This document shows positions 1 to 9,463 of a stretch of DNA of 37,130 bases, piece by piece (position 1 is the stretch's first letter; every line of letters begins with the position of its first letter). The stretch covers positions 1-37,130 of the forward strand of contig JAJPJM010000118.1 of NCBI GenBank assembly GCA_021324235.1. Direction: 5' to 3'. Source of the DNA: Verrucomicrobiota bacterium (GTDB lineage: Bacteria; Verrucomicrobiota; Verrucomicrobiia; Limisphaerales; UBA11358). The position numbers and the translations under genes are program-made. The notes beneath the pieces are model-generated. The model searched no databases and was not told the DNA's origin. It was given only the letters and a program-made list of their open reading frames with translations.

Positions 1-1736
1 AAGTTGCCGTGCGGCGGCGGCGTGGGCGTCTGCCATTCGAGCGTGGTTGAATGCCACGGATTATCGCCCACCTTTTCGCCGTGGTTGATGCTCCAGAACA
101 AATTGAGGATGAACGGGATTTGCGCAATGCCCAGCGCCACCGCCGCCCAAAGAATCCACGAGTGAAGTTCCATGATCGTGCCCGGCAGCGCGCCAATCGC
201 ATCCGGCACGCGCGCAGCGGAATAATTCGCGCCGCCGTCGGCCATGCGCCGCAACATGCCCTTGATGCCCTGCGCGAACATCGGCATGAAAACGAGGTTC
301 ATGAAAACCAGGGAACCCCAGAAGTGCACGTGTCCCCAAAATTCATTCATTTTCCGCCCCGTCATCTTCGGGAACCAATAATAGATGCCGGCGAACAGCG
401 CAAAAATTGTCCCCGGCGCAACGACGTAATGGAAGTGGGCGATGACGTAATACGTGTCGTGCAGATAAACGTCGCTGGCGTTGAAGCCGAGCGGCAGGCC
501 CGTCAGGCCGCCAATGCCGAACATCGGCAGAAACGCCAGCGCGAACAGCATCGGCGTGTTGAAACGAATCGAGCCGCCCCAAAGCGAAATAAACAGGCAG
601 GTCAGAATAATGACCGACGGAATGGAGATGATCATCGTCGTGGCCTGAAAGAACGCGGAAATCTTGGTGCCCATGCCGGTCAGATACATGTGGTGCGCCC
701 AGACGATGAACGACAGGAAACCGATGGCGAGCACCGAATACACGAGCGATTTATAACCCCAGATCGGTTTGCGGGTGTTGTTGGCAATGATTTCACAAAC
801 AATGCCCATCCCCGGCAGAATCAACACGTACACCTCCGGGTGACCCAGAAACCAAAACAGATGCTGCCACAACAACGGGCTGCCGCCGCCGCTGATGTGG
901 GCCAGTTGGCCGCCCACGGCCAGACCCGTCGGCAGAAAGAAACTGGTGTGCAAGGCATTGTCCATCAATTGCATCACCGCCGCCGCCTCCAGTGGTGGGA
1001 AGGCAAGCAACAGCAGAAACGCCGTCACGAATTGCGCCCACACAAAAAACGGCAGCCGCATCCACGTCATGCCCGGCGCGCGCAATTGAATGATGGTCGC
1101 AATGAAATTCACCGCGCCCAGCAGTGACGACGTGATGAGCAGCACCATGCCGATGATCCAGAACAACTGGCCTTCGGTGGGGATGGACGTCGCCAGCGGC
1201 GAATAGGAAGTCCAGCCCGCCTGCGCCGCGCCCCCGGGAATAAAAAAGCTGACCAGCATCACCAGGCCGCCAAGCACATAGGCCTGGTAGCTCGCCATGT
1301 TCACGCGCGGAAATGCCATGTCCGGCGCGCCAATCATCAACGGCACGACGTAATTGCCGAACGCAGCGAACGCCAGCGGCACGATCGCCAGGAACACCAT
1401 GATCGTGCCGTGCATCGCACCGAAGGAGTTGTAAAGTTCGGGCGACATCACTCCGTTGGCGGCAGGCTGGCCGAGCACCCTGGCCAAAACCGGCCCCATA
1501 ACGGGAATCGGTGAACCCGGGTGCGCGATCTGCCAGCGCATCATCAACATCAGGAAAAAGCCGAACAGCATGAAACACAGCGCCGTAAAGCCGTATTGAA
1601 TGCCGATGATTTTGTGGTCGGTCGAAAAAATGTATTTGCGCCCGAAGCCGATGTCCTCGTGATGCCCGTGGGCGCCGGACTCGTGGGTCGCCTTGTGCCC
1701 GCGGTGCGGTGGAAATTCATGAACAATCGTTTCCAT
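1..1736 (-). CDS. ctaD: Cytochrome c oxidase subunit I, 3' end truncated by window start
   Basis: Reverse-complement reading frame from ATG at 1736 stays open to base 1 (no stop, so absent from ORF track). N-terminus METIVHEFPPHRGHKATHESGAHGHHEDIGFGRKYIFSTDHKIIGIQYGF; C-terminal part WSINHGEKVGDNPWHSTTLEWQTPTPPPHGN is typical of COX1. Confidence 0.95.
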   Translation of the reverse strand, partial: METIVHEFPPHRGHKATHESGAHGHHEDIGFGRKYIFSTDHKIIGIQYGFTALCFMLFGFFLMLMMRWQIAHPGSPIPVMGPVLARVLGQPAANGVMSPELYNSFGAMHGTIMVFLAIVPLAFAAFGNYVVPLMIGAPDMAFPRVNMASYQAYVLGGLVMLVSFFIPGGAAQAGWTSYSPLATSIPTEGQLFWIIGMVLLITSSLLGAVNFIATIIQLRAPGMTWMRLPFFVWAQFVTAFLLLLAFPPLEAAAVMQLMDNALHTSFFLPTGLAVGGQLAHISGGGSPLLWQHLFWFLGHPEVYVLILPGMGIVCEIIANNTRKPIWGYKSLVYSVLAIGFLSFIVWAHHMYLTGMGTKISAFFQATTMIISIPSVIILTCLFISLWGGSIRFNTPMLFALAFLPMFGIGGLTGLPLGFNASDVYLHDTYYVIAHFHYVVAPGTIFALFAGIYYWFPKMTGRKMNEFWGHVHFWGSLVFMNLVFMPMFAQGIKGMLRRMADGGANYSAARVPDAIGALPGTIMELHSWILWAAVALGIAQIPFILNLFWSINHGEKVGDNPWHSTTLEWQTPTPPPHGN

Positions 1737-1737
1737 G

Positions 1738-2655
1738 TTATTTTACCTTGTCCAAAACCATCACCGCCAATAACAGCGGCAGATAAAGAATCGAGGCCAG
1801 AAACAATTGACGTGCCCGTGCCAGAGTCAGTTGCCGCGAAAACTGAATGGCGCACCACACGTAACCCGCACCCAAAATCAGGGCACCCGCGAGGTAAACC
1901 GGTCCCGCCAGCTTGAACGCGAACGGACATAACGCCACCACCAGCAACGCCAGCGTGTGGCTCACGGCCTGTTGCCCCGTGCGATGGCCGTCCGGGTCGA
2001 TCGCCGGCAACATTTTGAAACCGGCGCGCGCATATTCATCGCGGTATATCCAGGCGATGGCCATGAAATGGGGAATCTGCCAGAACGCCAGAATTGCGAA
2101 CAACGCCCAGCCTTCGCCGTTCAATTCGCCGCGCGCGGCCGTCCAGCCCATCAATGGCGGCAGGGCGCCGGGTACCGCACCGACGAGTGTATTGAGCCAC
2201 GTCAAACGCTTCAGCGGCGTGTAGATGAACAAATAACTGATGAGCGTGACGGCGCCGATGACACACGTGAGCAGATTCACCCCCAGCGCGAGATAAACCA
2301 ATCCGGTCACGGCGCAAACGCCTCCAAAGAGCATTACGGTGGTGGGCTGCAGGCGGCCCGACGGCAGCGGCCGGTTTTGCGTACGACGCATTCTGGCATC
2401 GTACTCACGTTCCAGTAATTGGTTCAGTGCCGCGGCGCCCGCGGCGACCAGCGCCGTGGCCGCCAGGGTATTGAGCATGAGCGGCAGGTTCATCGGGCCG
2501 CGCCATCCGACATAAAAACCGACGAGCGTCGTCAGCAGCACGAGCGTCGTCAACCGCGCCTTGACCAAATCGGCGAAGACGGCCGCCCAACCTTTCTCCA
2601 CCATCCCAACACCGGATGCCGGAGCGCTTAATATTTCCACCGAGGCTTCTTTCAT
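1738..2655 (-). CDS. ctaB: Protoheme IX farnesyltransferase (heme O synthase)
   Basis: UbiA-type prenyltransferase: LVKARLTTLVLLTTLVGFYVG, NQLLEREYDARMRRTQNRPLPSGR, YTPLKRLTWLNTLVGAVPGALPPLMGW. Start moved to internal MKEAS (2655) because the long ORF overlaps ctaA. Confidence 0.93.
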   Translation of the reverse strand: MKEASVEILSAPASGVGMVEKGWAAVFADLVKARLTTLVLLTTLVGFYVGWRGPMNLPLMLNTLAATALVAAGAAALNQLLEREYDARMRRTQNRPLPSGRLQPTTVMLFGGVCAVTGLVYLALGVNLLTCVIGAVTLISYLFIYTPLKRLTWLNTLVGAVPGALPPLMGWTAARGELNGEGWALFAILAFWQIPHFMAIAWIYRDEYARAGFKMLPAIDPDGHRTGQQAVSHTLALLVVALCPFAFKLAGPVYLAGALILGAGYVWCAIQFSRQLTLARARQLFLASILYLPLLLAVMVLDKVK

Positions 2656-2656
2656 T

Positions 2657-3919
2657 TCACTTGTTTGCGGCCATGGCCGGAGCGCCTCCAAACGCGCCGG
2701 ATATTGTCGCGGCAGGCGCAATTTCAGGTAATGCCGCCGAACGGCGGAAAGCAATAGCGCACCAGAGCGCGCCTGTCACGAGCGAAAGCGCGCCACCCAG
2801 CACGTGGGCGGTCGCCACATCCGCCGCCTTGTTCGACCAGATCGTCGCCGCCCCGAGAAGGATTTGCGCCAGAATCAACCCCAGCCAGAACCATGCGAGT
2901 TTTGCCAGTGAATCGGTCTTCCCCAGTTGCCGGCGCGCCTGCCACGCACAGGTCACGGTTAAAAAGAAAATCGCCAGCGCGACGAGGCGATGGATCATCT
3001 GCAAAATAATCTGGGGAGCCGTGATCGCATTTTCCGCGATCACGTTCATGCGATGTTCATTGTAACTTTGGACGGCGGCCGGGCTGGTGTCCGGCCAGAT
3101 CTTTCCATAAGCGAGCGGGAAATCGGGGATGGCCAGGCCGGCGTGCTGCTGGCGCATGGTGGCACCGATGATCAATTGGCAGAAAATCAAAACTGTGGTG
3201 AACAAAACCAGCGTTCGCAGGTTCGTTTCGACCGGACGCGTCACCCCGTGCGCGCCCACGGCGGGCAGAGCAGCGCCCGCCCGATCGGGTCGCAGGTTTT
3301 GCCACCAGCGGCTCGTGAACAGGGCGATGGCGGCGGTCAAAACGAAGAACGATTGTCCGGCAATCGCGTGAAAAATGCCGAGCTGGGCGTCCGCCAGGAC
3401 CACCCGCAGACCGCCGAGCACCCCCTGCACCACCACCAGCAGGAACGCGGCCACACCAAGCCAGCGCATCCATCTCACTGAACGTTCACAGGACGGCCAG
3501 AAGAAACTTGCGACGTAAGAAATAAAACCTGTCGCGCCATAAAGAACGCCATCAAGCCAGCGATTTGGGAACAAAATTTCGCTGGCAATTCCGAGGATCG
3601 GCAGAATTAATCCCATCCAGCGCATGAACGGACGTGCGTTTCTCCCAAAAAGCCAAAGAGCAAGAATGGTCGTCATCAACCCGACGCCGGAGGCCATCAG
3701 CCGGTGGGTGTGTTCATAGAAGATGCCGCCGATCCACTTGGACGGTGGAAATAAAAACATGTTGTAGCCGTAGCTGTTCGGCCAGTCGGGCACCGACATG
3801 CCGGCCTCGTGACTGGTGACCAGACCGCCCGCGCCGAGCAGCAAAAAGGTGAACAGTGCCGTCAGTACGGCGAACCAATGCAGCGGCCGATTTAGCTTTA
3901 CCAACACGTTTTCAGACAT
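2657..3919 (-). CDS. ctaA: Heme A synthase (COX15/CtaA family)
   Basis: Multi-TM protein with FEYTH-like motif (IFYEHTHRLMASGVG), GGLVTSHEAGMSVPDWPNSYG and a second half IPDFPLAYGKIWP...MIHRLVAL. Likely start MSENVLVKLNRPLHWFAV at 3919 (ORF extends to 3949). Confidence 0.92.
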   Translation of the reverse strand: MSENVLVKLNRPLHWFAVLTALFTFLLLGAGGLVTSHEAGMSVPDWPNSYGYNMFLFPPSKWIGGIFYEHTHRLMASGVGLMTTILALWLFGRNARPFMRWMGLILPILGIASEILFPNRWLDGVLYGATGFISYVASFFWPSCERSVRWMRWLGVAAFLLVVVQGVLGGLRVVLADAQLGIFHAIAGQSFFVLTAAIALFTSRWWQNLRPDRAGAALPAVGAHGVTRPVETNLRTLVLFTTVLIFCQLIIGATMRQQHAGLAIPDFPLAYGKIWPDTSPAAVQSYNEHRMNVIAENAITAPQIILQMIHRLVALAIFFLTVTCAWQARRQLGKTDSLAKLAWFWLGLILAQILLGAATIWSNKAADVATAHVLGGALSLVTGALWCAIAFRRSAALPEIAPAATISGAFGGAPAMAANK

Positions 3920-3971
3920 TTTTGCAAAAGAGGGCCAACCCCGGCACACCGGAGCCGCCGCGATTTCCGGT

Positions 3972-4673
3972 TTATTTCACGTCAAACGTGAAATTCACAG
4001 TCACATCGCTGTCTTTGACTTCCACGTCCTTGGTCAGAGTGCCGAGTTTGCGGTGATCGGCCTCCACAGTGTATTTGCCCGCGGGTACGTTCTTGATGAC
4101 GAATTTGCCTTCCTTGTCACTGATGCAGTAGTACGGGCTGTCAAACACGCTCACCCAGGCAAACATCCACGGATGCACGTCGCATTTGAATTTCATAAAC
4201 ATCTCCGGCTGCGAAAAGGTGAAATCCAGGTCCGGGCCACCGGGCATTTGCACCTGGTTGGACTCCGGATTACCGGCCACGGCGGGCACACAATGAACAT
4301 TGTGAATGCACGTGTCGGAATTTTTAACCACCAGTTTTTGGCCCGTTTGCATCGCCAGAATCTGAGGCTGATACAGGCAACCTTTTTGATCCATCACCAC
4401 CGGCGGCTGATTCGCACCGGTGGATTTGCCGGTAACCCCCTTCAAGGAAACGATCGCGTCGGCCAGTTCATGATTCGGTCCGACGACATAAAAATGTGTT
4501 GTGGGGGGCGTGGTATACATCGCGCTGCAGGTGGAATCATTCATGAGCGGCGTGTAGGGCACTTCCGGCGGCGGCGTGCCATTGAGGGTAATGGTGCCAA
4601 TAATGTCCGCCGCCCGCAAAGCGGACAGGCCGGTAAGCACCGCCAGCAAAAGAACTAACGAGAATTTTTTCAT
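3972..4673 (-). CDS. Exported cupredoxin-like / carboxypeptidase-regulatory-like domain protein
   Basis: Signal peptide MKKFSLVLLLAVLTGLSALRAAD; CIHNVHCVP and KCDVHPWMFAWV resemble cupredoxin copper ligands; C-terminal GKFVIKNVPAGKYTVEADH is a carboxypeptidase-regulatory-like beta-sandwich. Confidence 0.75.
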   Translation of the reverse strand: MKKFSLVLLLAVLTGLSALRAADIIGTITLNGTPPPEVPYTPLMNDSTCSAMYTTPPTTHFYVVGPNHELADAIVSLKGVTGKSTGANQPPVVMDQKGCLYQPQILAMQTGQKLVVKNSDTCIHNVHCVPAVAGNPESNQVQMPGGPDLDFTFSQPEMFMKFKCDVHPWMFAWVSVFDSPYYCISDKEGKFVIKNVPAGKYTVEADHRKLGTLTKDVEVKDSDVTVNFTFDVK

Positions 4674-4743
4674 ACTTTTTTGGCTTTCGAAGCGCAAGAA
4701 CCAGTCACAACCTAGCAACCTTGCGTGGAGTCGGCAAGAATTA

Positions 4744-4759
4744 TGTGAAAAATTTCACA
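4744..4759. promoter_or_regulatory. Candidate CRP/FNR-family operator TGTGA-N6-TCACA
   Basis: Sequence TGTGAAAAATTTCACA, exact match to the CRP half-site pair, about 70 bp upstream of the ATG at 4673 (minus strand). Confidence 0.45.
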
Positions 4760-4799
4760 AGCGCTCATCATCAGCATTAACCCTTTGATTGGATGGCGA

Positions 4800-5288
4800 T
4801 TAACCGACGGTGTTCAAATCCGCGAGCATCCGCGCCATGGCCAGGGCCGTCTGCGCCGCTTCCGCCCCGCGGTTGTGTTTGGGATCGAGACAGCGTGCGT
4901 CCGCTTGCGCCTCGTTTTCCAAAAGGAGCACTTCGTGAATGACGGGGATTTCGTGGGCGAGCTGGATCTCCATGAGCGCGCGGCTGACCGCTTCGCCGAT
5001 GTGCGCCGCGTGGACCGTTTCGCCGCGTAAAATCACACCCAGACAAATGATGGCCGAAAGTGCGGATTGCGGTTCCATTTGGGAGACGCGGGCCAGTCGT
5101 TTGACCACGAGAGGGATTTCATACGCGCCCGGCACATGAAAGATCCGGACCCCCGAGAAGGCGCGCTGCAACTCCGCCTTGGCCGCTTGCACCATGGCGT
5201 CCACATAATGCGCATTATAGCGGGAGGCGACGATGGCAAAGCTCCCGCCACGCGCTTGACCCTTCTTCTGCTGAATCTGTCGAAGCAT
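4800..5288 (-). CDS. ribH: 6,7-dimethyl-8-ribityllumazine synthase
   Basis: FAIVASRYNAHYVDAMVQAA...FHVPGAYEIPLVVKRLA...AIICLGVILRGETVHAAHIGEAVSRALMEIQLAHEIPVIHEVLLLENEAQADAR. Confidence 0.92.
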   Translation of the reverse strand: MLRQIQQKKGQARGGSFAIVASRYNAHYVDAMVQAAKAELQRAFSGVRIFHVPGAYEIPLVVKRLARVSQMEPQSALSAIICLGVILRGETVHAAHIGEAVSRALMEIQLAHEIPVIHEVLLLENEAQADARCLDPKHNRGAEAAQTALAMARMLADLNTVG

Positions 5289-5342
5289 TCCGGGAGTTTA
5301 ACTACAAAGGAACCCGCTTGGACACAAAATTCAAAACCCCGG

Positions 5343-6629
5343 CTACTTCCTGGTATCATCCACGGACTTCCACTTGCCATCGTAAGCGGCCACCACCACA
5401 ACGTCATTGCCCAGGCCGGCCGGCTTATCGTCCGGCGCCGGCTTGTTTGCAGGTGTGTTGGCCGCCGGATTGGGCCCGGCGGCCGGTGGTTTCACCGCGC
5501 CTTCAACCGGCTTTTTCCGGATCAAAACCGTTTCTTCATCGCAGATGCGCGCGGCATCCATCAGCAACAATTCCCATCGCTCCTGGATGGTGCGCTGCGG
5601 CGGGGGCTTGAAAGGTTTTACCTGAAACTCGCCGCCTTTGAGCGAAAGCAACCGATAAAAGGCCTGGACCCCGACCAGCGTTCCCACGGCCGCATGCGTC
5701 ACCGCGCCGGCCTCAATATAAATCTGGCCGCGCAACTGCCGGTTGCGGATTTCCAGGATCGAGGAATGGCGCCCGATACATTCCATCTGGATGACCTCCT
5801 GCATCCCCACCTGTCGCAGCGCACCGCTGAAACCTTCCCGATGCGCCCATGACATCAGGTCGTTCAGAAGGTTGAAAACGACCTTGATGCCGTCGGCGGA
5901 AACCGGTTTCTCGATAAAAAGTTCGGCCCCATTTGAGAGGCAGGCGGCGCGGTTGCCTTCCGTGGCATTACCGGTCATGACGGCGATTTTGAGGCCCGGA
6001 TAACGCTGGTTGATGATGCCGAGCAATTGAATGCCGTCCACCACCGGTATTCCAATGTCCAGTACGGCCAGTTCGATCGGACTTTCCTGCAGGATGGCCA
6101 GCGCCCGGTCAGCCGTGGCGGCGCAATGAATTTCCCAGGCATTGTTGGCAAAGACGGTACACAACTTACTGAAAGTCTCCAGAAAGGCCAGACTGTCGTC
6201 CACGAACAGGATGTGGTGCTTTTTGATCGAATCACTGTCGGTTTCAGCCTTGGCCGCCGTGACCGGTTTCTGAACCGGAAACGGCGTCAGGGCCGCCGCG
6301 GGTGCGTCGGTTCGGGCCGACGGGGACGGGGGCGACGGCGTGGCGGAAAGTTCCAGGCGTAATTCGACGTGGCCAAGGCGCAACACCTGTCCCGGTTTCA
6401 ACACCGCCTCGGCAATTTTCCTGTCCTGGACAAACGTGCCGTTGGTGGAAAGCAGGTCGCGGACGACCAGTTCATGGCCCTGCAACCGGACTTCACAATG
6501 CCGGCCGGAAATCGACGCTTCGACGATCTGGAAGGTATTGCCATCCGCGCGCCCGATGGTTGCCCAGCCTCCGCTCAATTCATGGGACAAGCCGCCCAGC
6601 GCCGGTGAAACCACAACAAGTTTGGCCAT
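5343..6629 (-). CDS. FHA domain - response regulator receiver - DUF4388/PATAN-like protein
   Basis: N-terminal FHA (IGRADGNTFQIVEASISGRHCEVRLQGHELVVRDLLSTNGTFVQ), central REC (HHILFVDDSLAFLETFSKLC...LAVLDIGIPVVDGIQLL...IAVMTGNA...FIEKPVSADGI), C-terminal GFSGALRQVGMQEVIQMECIGRHSSILEIRNRQLRGQIYIEAGAVTHAAVG...LLSLKGGEFQV. Start MAKLVVV at 6629. Confidence 0.85.
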   Translation of the reverse strand: MAKLVVVSPALGGLSHELSGGWATIGRADGNTFQIVEASISGRHCEVRLQGHELVVRDLLSTNGTFVQDRKIAEAVLKPGQVLRLGHVELRLELSATPSPPSPSARTDAPAAALTPFPVQKPVTAAKAETDSDSIKKHHILFVDDSLAFLETFSKLCTVFANNAWEIHCAATADRALAILQESPIELAVLDIGIPVVDGIQLLGIINQRYPGLKIAVMTGNATEGNRAACLSNGAELFIEKPVSADGIKVVFNLLNDLMSWAHREGFSGALRQVGMQEVIQMECIGRHSSILEIRNRQLRGQIYIEAGAVTHAAVGTLVGVQAFYRLLSLKGGEFQVKPFKPPPQRTIQERWELLLMDAARICDEETVLIRKKPVEGAVKPPAAGPNPAANTPANKPAPDDKPAGLGNDVVVVAAYDGKWKSVDDTRK

Positions 6630-6779
6630 AAACCTTACAGACTGACCCGGAGTCTGAATTATCAGGCCAAGCCGGGCAAATAAAAAGTCGGGTTGGGAAC
6701 GCCGGGGCGGGCTGACAAATGTTTCGCCACCGGGCGAGCCGTTCCGGCTTTGAATGGTTTTTGCATGATCAAGGCAGTT

Positions 6780-6796
6780 TACGATCTGTGATCGTA
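6780..6796. repeat. Inverted repeat TACGATC-TGT-GATCGTA
   Basis: Perfect 7-bp stem with 3-nt loop in the intergenic region between ribBA and the FHA-REC gene. Confidence 0.6.
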
Positions 6797-6830
6797 GGAC
6801 CAATGGGCACATCAATCTTCAATCGTAAAT

Positions 6831-8030
6831 TCAAAGCAAGTGCCCCATCTTCTGCCGTTTGGTTTTCAAATACTTCTCATTGTGCGGGTTGGGCTTCACC
6901 CGAATCGGCACCTGTTCGACGATTTTCAGTCCATAGCCTTCCAGCCCGACGATTTTCTTCGGATTGTTCGTCAGCAGGCGGATGGTTTTCAGTCCGAGGT
7001 CAACGAGGATTTGCGCGCCGAGGCCATATTCGCGCAGGTCCATTTCATAGCCGAGCTTCTGGTTCGCCTCGACGGTGTCATAGCCCTGTTCCTGCAGCTT
7101 GTAGGCCTTGATTTTCGGCGCGAGGCCGATGCCGCGGCCCTCCTGCCGCATATAGACAATCACGCCCCGCCCTGCCCCGGTCACCTGCCGCATGGCCTGA
7201 TGCAGTTGCGACCCGCAATCGCAACGGCGCGAACCGAACACGTCGCCGGTCAGGCATTCGCTGTGAACGCGCACAAAAACCTTTTCCCGGCCGGCCACAT
7301 CGCCGTGAACGAGCGCCAGGTGATGCTGGCCGTCCAGCTTGGAGCGATATAAATGCAAATCGAAATCGCCGTAATCGGTCGGCAACTTCACGACTTCGAC
7401 GTGCTCAACCAATTTTTCACGTGTGCGGCGGTACTCAATCAAGTCGGCAATGGTGCAAATTTTCAGGCGATGTTTTTTGGCGAAATGACGCAACTGCGAC
7501 AATCGCGCCATGGTGCCGTCATCGTTCAGGATTTCACAAAGCACGCCGATGGGTCGCAATCCGGCGAGTCGCACGAGATCCACCGCCGCCTCGGTATGAC
7601 CGGCGCGCTGCAGGACACCGCCCGGCCGCGCCCGCAGGGGGAAAACATGGCCAGGCTGGACCAAATCATCGGGCACGGCCGTCGGCGCCGCCATGATTTG
7701 AATGGTCCGGGCGCGGTCGGCGGCGCTGATGCCGGTGGTGATGCCGCGCGCGGCGTCCACGCTCACCTGAAAATCGGTGCGAAAATTTTCGCGGTTTTGA
7801 TGCACCATGCGGTCAATGCCCAGTTGCTGCAGCCGTTCTACGTTCGTCGGCACGCAAATCAGGCCACGGCCGTGTTTGGCCATGAAATTCACCGCGGCGG
7901 GCGTGACGAACTGTCCGGCCAGGATTAAATCCCCCTCATTCTCGCGATCGGCATCGTCCACAACGATAACCAGTTTGCCGCGGCGGATGTCGGCGATGAT
8001 GGATTCGATGCTGTCAAAAGTATTTTTCAT
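6831..8030 (-). CDS. ribBA: Bifunctional 3,4-dihydroxy-2-butanone-4-phosphate synthase / GTP cyclohydrolase II
   Basis: RibB half: IVVDDADRENEGDLILAGQ...GHTEAAVDLVRLAG; RibA half: VRVHSECLTGDVFGSRRCDCGSQLHQAM...YMRQEGRGIGLAPKIKAYKLQEQGYDTVEAN...LLTNNPKKIVGLEGYGL. Start MKNTFDSIES at 8030. Confidence 0.94.
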   Translation of the reverse strand: MKNTFDSIESIIADIRRGKLVIVVDDADRENEGDLILAGQFVTPAAVNFMAKHGRGLICVPTNVERLQQLGIDRMVHQNRENFRTDFQVSVDAARGITTGISAADRARTIQIMAAPTAVPDDLVQPGHVFPLRARPGGVLQRAGHTEAAVDLVRLAGLRPIGVLCEILNDDGTMARLSQLRHFAKKHRLKICTIADLIEYRRTREKLVEHVEVVKLPTDYGDFDLHLYRSKLDGQHHLALVHGDVAGREKVFVRVHSECLTGDVFGSRRCDCGSQLHQAMRQVTGAGRGVIVYMRQEGRGIGLAPKIKAYKLQEQGYDTVEANQKLGYEMDLREYGLGAQILVDLGLKTIRLLTNNPKKIVGLEGYGLKIVEQVPIRVKPNPHNEKYLKTKRQKMGHLL

Positions 8031-8221
8031 TTGGCGGGGACCAGCGTAATCCCGGAAAGCCCGGACGTCAGCCGCAAAACGTCGCCGTTTTCGCAGATGC
8101 GAAGGCACGATTTTAGCTTTTTTTGTTTGTCGCCGCGCAATCGCGATTTAATATGGCGCGACCATTGGGTTTGGAATCAACAAAGGCAGGGGCAACGGGC
8201 GCCAGAAGGTTGTTTTGATTT

Positions 8222-9337
8222 ATGCCACCCGGCAGCTCAATTCAGAAAAAAAGCGGACTTCCGACCGGAAACCCGGCGAGTCTATTGCAGGAGTGTCTTG
8301 CGTATGGTGTGTTGGTGGCAGGTGCGCGCGGGCGCATTGTCGCGTGCACACCCGAGGCGGCTGCGCTTCTGCGCCTGCCGGCGGCGCGATTGCAAAAGGC
8401 GCCGTTGAAGTCCCTGCCCGCCCCGTTCCCCAAACTCATTCGCGATGCCGCCAAGAACGGCCGGCTGGTGACCAACCGGGAGATTCGACTAAAAACCTCA
8501 CGCCGTGACGCCATCACGCTGCGGGCCAGTATTTTGCCCGTGCAAGGCCGCGGGCAATCGCAGGTGGTCGTGGTGCTCAACAACCAGGCTTCCGTGCCGG
8601 TTTTCGAGCAAAACATGCGGCGCCTCGACCGGCTGGCCAGCCTCGGCACGCTTTCCGCCAGCATGGCGCACGAAATCAAAAATGGCATGGTCGCGATCAA
8701 AACGTTCATCGATTTGCTGATGCAACGGGGCCAGGACACGGAACTGACCGAGGTCGTCAGCCGCGAATTGCAGCGTATCAACGCGATTGTCACGCAAATG
8801 ATGCGGTTCGCGGCACCCAAGGGAACCACGTTCGCCACCGTCCGGGTGCATGAGTTACTGGACCATTCGCTGCGTCTGCTGCACCACCAAATCGCCGGAA
8901 AACTGATTTCCCTCCAGCGCCATTACCAGGCTGAGACGGACGCGGTGCGCGGAGACGACGTGCAATTGCAACAAGCTTTCATGAATCTGCTGCTGAATGC
9001 GCTTGAGGCGATGGACACCAAAGGCGCGCTGACCGTCGCCACGGAGACCATGGAAGGCAAACGGGGAGCGCGATGGATGCGGATTCACATCCAGGACACC
9101 GGCGCGGGTATTGCCCGGGAAAATCTGGAGCGCCTGTTTGAACCGTTCTTCACCACCAAAAGGAACGGCACGGGACTGGGTCTGGCCATCAGCCAGCGCA
9201 TCGCGCACGAACATCGCGGTGTCATCCAGGTGCAGAGTGAAATCAACCAGGGCTCCACGTTCAGCTTCTTGATTCCGGTGCTTCCTTCCAGGCCTCCGCT
9301 CTCGAAACCGGCAACCGAAACAGTGGATGCCAGGTAG
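8222..9337 (+). CDS. Sensor histidine kinase (PAS-like N-terminus, HisKA, HATPase_c)
   Basis: LGTLSASMAHEIKNGMVAIKTFIDLL (H-box), QQAFMNLLLNALEAM (N-box), DTGAGIARENLERLFEPFFTTKRNGTGLGLAISQRI (G1/F/G2). Confidence 0.92.
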   Translation: MPPGSSIQKKSGLPTGNPASLLQECLAYGVLVAGARGRIVACTPEAAALLRLPAARLQKAPLKSLPAPFPKLIRDAAKNGRLVTNREIRLKTSRRDAITLRASILPVQGRGQSQVVVVLNNQASVPVFEQNMRRLDRLASLGTLSASMAHEIKNGMVAIKTFIDLLMQRGQDTELTEVVSRELQRINAIVTQMMRFAAPKGTTFATVRVHELLDHSLRLLHHQIAGKLISLQRHYQAETDAVRGDDVQLQQAFMNLLLNALEAMDTKGALTVATETMEGKRGARWMRIHIQDTGAGIARENLERLFEPFFTTKRNGTGLGLAISQRIAHEHRGVIQVQSEINQGSTFSFLIPVLPSRPPLSKPATETVDAR

Positions 9338-9399
9338 CGGGCGGAAAACAGCGGCAATTTTAATCCCGCCGGGCCATGACAACCGGGAGTACCACCAAC

Positions 9400-9430
9400 A
9401 AAAAAGCCCCGCACCTGCGTGCGGGGCATG
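9400..9430 (-). terminator. Rho-independent terminator of the PEP-CTERM gene
   Basis: GCCCCGCAC (9406-9414) / GTGCGGGGC (9419-9427), 4-nt loop; on the minus strand followed by TTTTTT. Confidence 0.85.
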
Positions 9431-9463
9431 AAAAACAAACTTATCCCAAGGTTTGTTAACGTG

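Noticed and set aside
51-1127. 358-aa plus-strand ORF opposite ctaD
   Set aside because: Arg/His/Gln-rich composition typical of antisense frames in GC-rich genes; the opposite strand encodes an unambiguous COX1.
8031-8221. Possible FMN riboswitch upstream of ribBA
   Set aside because: No conserved RFN-element motifs recognised in the leader; a covariance search would be needed to be certain.
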